From the NCBI RefSeq assembly GCF_003269425.1, contig NZ_CP030104.1, positions 2,537,501 to 2,601,500 of the forward strand: 64,000 nucleotides of DNA. The letters are read 5' to 3'. The position numbers and the translations under genes were made by a program. Below the pieces are notes generated by a model, which ran no database searches, was not told the origin of the DNA, and saw only the letters and a list, made by a program, of their open reading frames with translations. The DNA is from Flagellimonas maritima (GTDB lineage Bacteria > Bacteroidota > Bacteroidia > Flavobacteriales > Flavobacteriaceae). Every line of letters starts with the position of its first letter. Positions within the stretch are counted from its first letter, which is position 1. This document shows positions 63,586-64,000 of this stretch, in pieces.

Positions 63586-64000
63586 CTAGTTTACAACTTC
63601 AGAAATTCTAGAAATAGCTTCCCTTAGTTCTTTTTCGGACGCAGCATATGATATTCGAATACAATTAGGATTGCCAAAAGCTTCACCCGTAACCGTCGCC
63701 ACATTGGCATGTTCCAATAGATATAGTGCAAAATCCGAAGCATTGTCAATTTTAGTACCGTTCAAAGTTTTCCCAAAAAAGTCAGAGATGTCAGGAAAAA
63801 CATAGAAAGCGCCTTCAGGAACATTTAATTTGAACCCTTTAATTTCACCTAAAAGCTCAAGAACCAAATCCCTTCGTTGATGAAATTCATCGATCATAAA
63901 CTGAATCTTGCTTTTTGGAGCTTCCAGAGCAGCAATTACGGCCCGTTGCGCAATTGCATTGGCACCACTTGTTACTTGGCCTTGAAGTTTGGTACATCCC
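63586..64000 (-). CDS. Aspartate aminotransferase-type PLP enzyme, 3' part
   Basis: The C-terminal 137 residues of a class I/II aminotransferase gene that continues past the window end. The frame runs open from the window edge, starting CTKLQGQVTSGANAIAQRAV, so the internal Met at 63897 is not the start. It has the family sequence DEFHQRRDLVLELLGEIKG, GAFYVFPDISDFFG, and VTGEAFGNPNCIRISYAASE with the conserved Arg that binds the substrate carboxylate. The fold-type I aspartate transaminase of the prokaryotic subgroup is the best match. The Lys that binds PLP lies outside the window. Confidence 0.88.
   Translation of the reverse strand, partial: GCTKLQGQVTSGANAIAQRAVIAALEAPKSKIQFMIDEFHQRRDLVLELLGEIKGFKLNVPEGAFYVFPDISDFFGKTLNGTKIDNASDFALYLLEHANVATVTGEAFGNPNCIRISYAASEKELREAISRISEVVN

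Noticed and set aside
1..64000. CRISPR arrays, insertion sequences, prophage or integron
   Set aside because: I looked for regularly spaced repeats, transposase motifs and phage genes and saw none.

Overview
This window is a chromosomal segment of a low-to-moderate G+C member of the Bacteroidota, almost certainly a marine-type Flavobacteriaceae (the gene content fits the Muricauda/Maribacter/Zobellia side of the family, but the genus is inference). The evidence is the gliding lipoprotein genes gldB-gldC, a porT/sprT-like type IX secretion gene, a short primary sigma factor of 287 aa, TamL-type outer-membrane assembly, and promoters of the Bacteroidota type (TAnnTTTG -7 boxes) in front of many genes. 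Almost everything is ordinary vertical chromosome. I see no phage, insertion sequence or CRISPR array.

Layout. 1-9.3 kb: dnaG, an orphan NarL-type regulator, nadE, gldB-gldC, a membrane protein, a serine hydrolase, a small CxxC protein, yihA and an alpha/beta hydrolase. 9.5-25.1 kb: a complete division and cell wall (dcw) cluster on the plus strand, mraZ-rsmH-ftsL-ftsI-murE-mraY-murD-ftsW-murG-murC-ftsQ-ftsA-ftsZ, with mostly overlapping or abutting genes and putative MraZ operator boxes in front; murF and ddl are not in it. 25.2-32.5 kb: yqeY, tRNA-Arg(TCG), a giant tricorn-like S41 protease, then a set of stress-type genes (VOC protein, ribosome hibernation factor, DUF421, DUF2383, DUF892 and a 50-residue Pmp3/YqaE protein). 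32.8-37 kb: a single-domain receiver, a multi-PAS histidine kinase and an aldehyde dehydrogenase. 37.1-41.6 kb: a compact cyanophycin locus (synthetase, cyanophycinase, isoaspartyl peptidase), which encodes making a nitrogen-rich storage polymer and breaking it down to free amino acids. 41.7-43.3 kb: ypdA-rpe. 43.4-48.4 kb: a minus-strand accessory run with a membrane-anchored AraC regulator, a DJ-1/PfpI lipoprotein, an exported NTF2-like protein and an exported beta-lactamase-fold protein that has lost its catalytic residues, preceded by a leishmanolysin-like metalloprotease. 48.8-64 kb: housekeeping genes rpoD, pnp, rpsO, accD, fbaA, tamL, a SPOUT methyltransferase, porT-ubiE, trkA-trkH and the 3' part of an aspartate aminotransferase gene.

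The most interesting points are: loss of all four zinc ligands in both DnaG and AccD; a response regulator whose phospho-acceptor aspartate is glutamate; the AraC/DJ-1/NTF2/pseudo-hydrolase operon with a 53-bp concentric dyad over the regulator's start codon; tandem 10-bp MraZ boxes; a palindromic bidirectional promoter at about 7.23 kb; and a structured element between murE and mraY.
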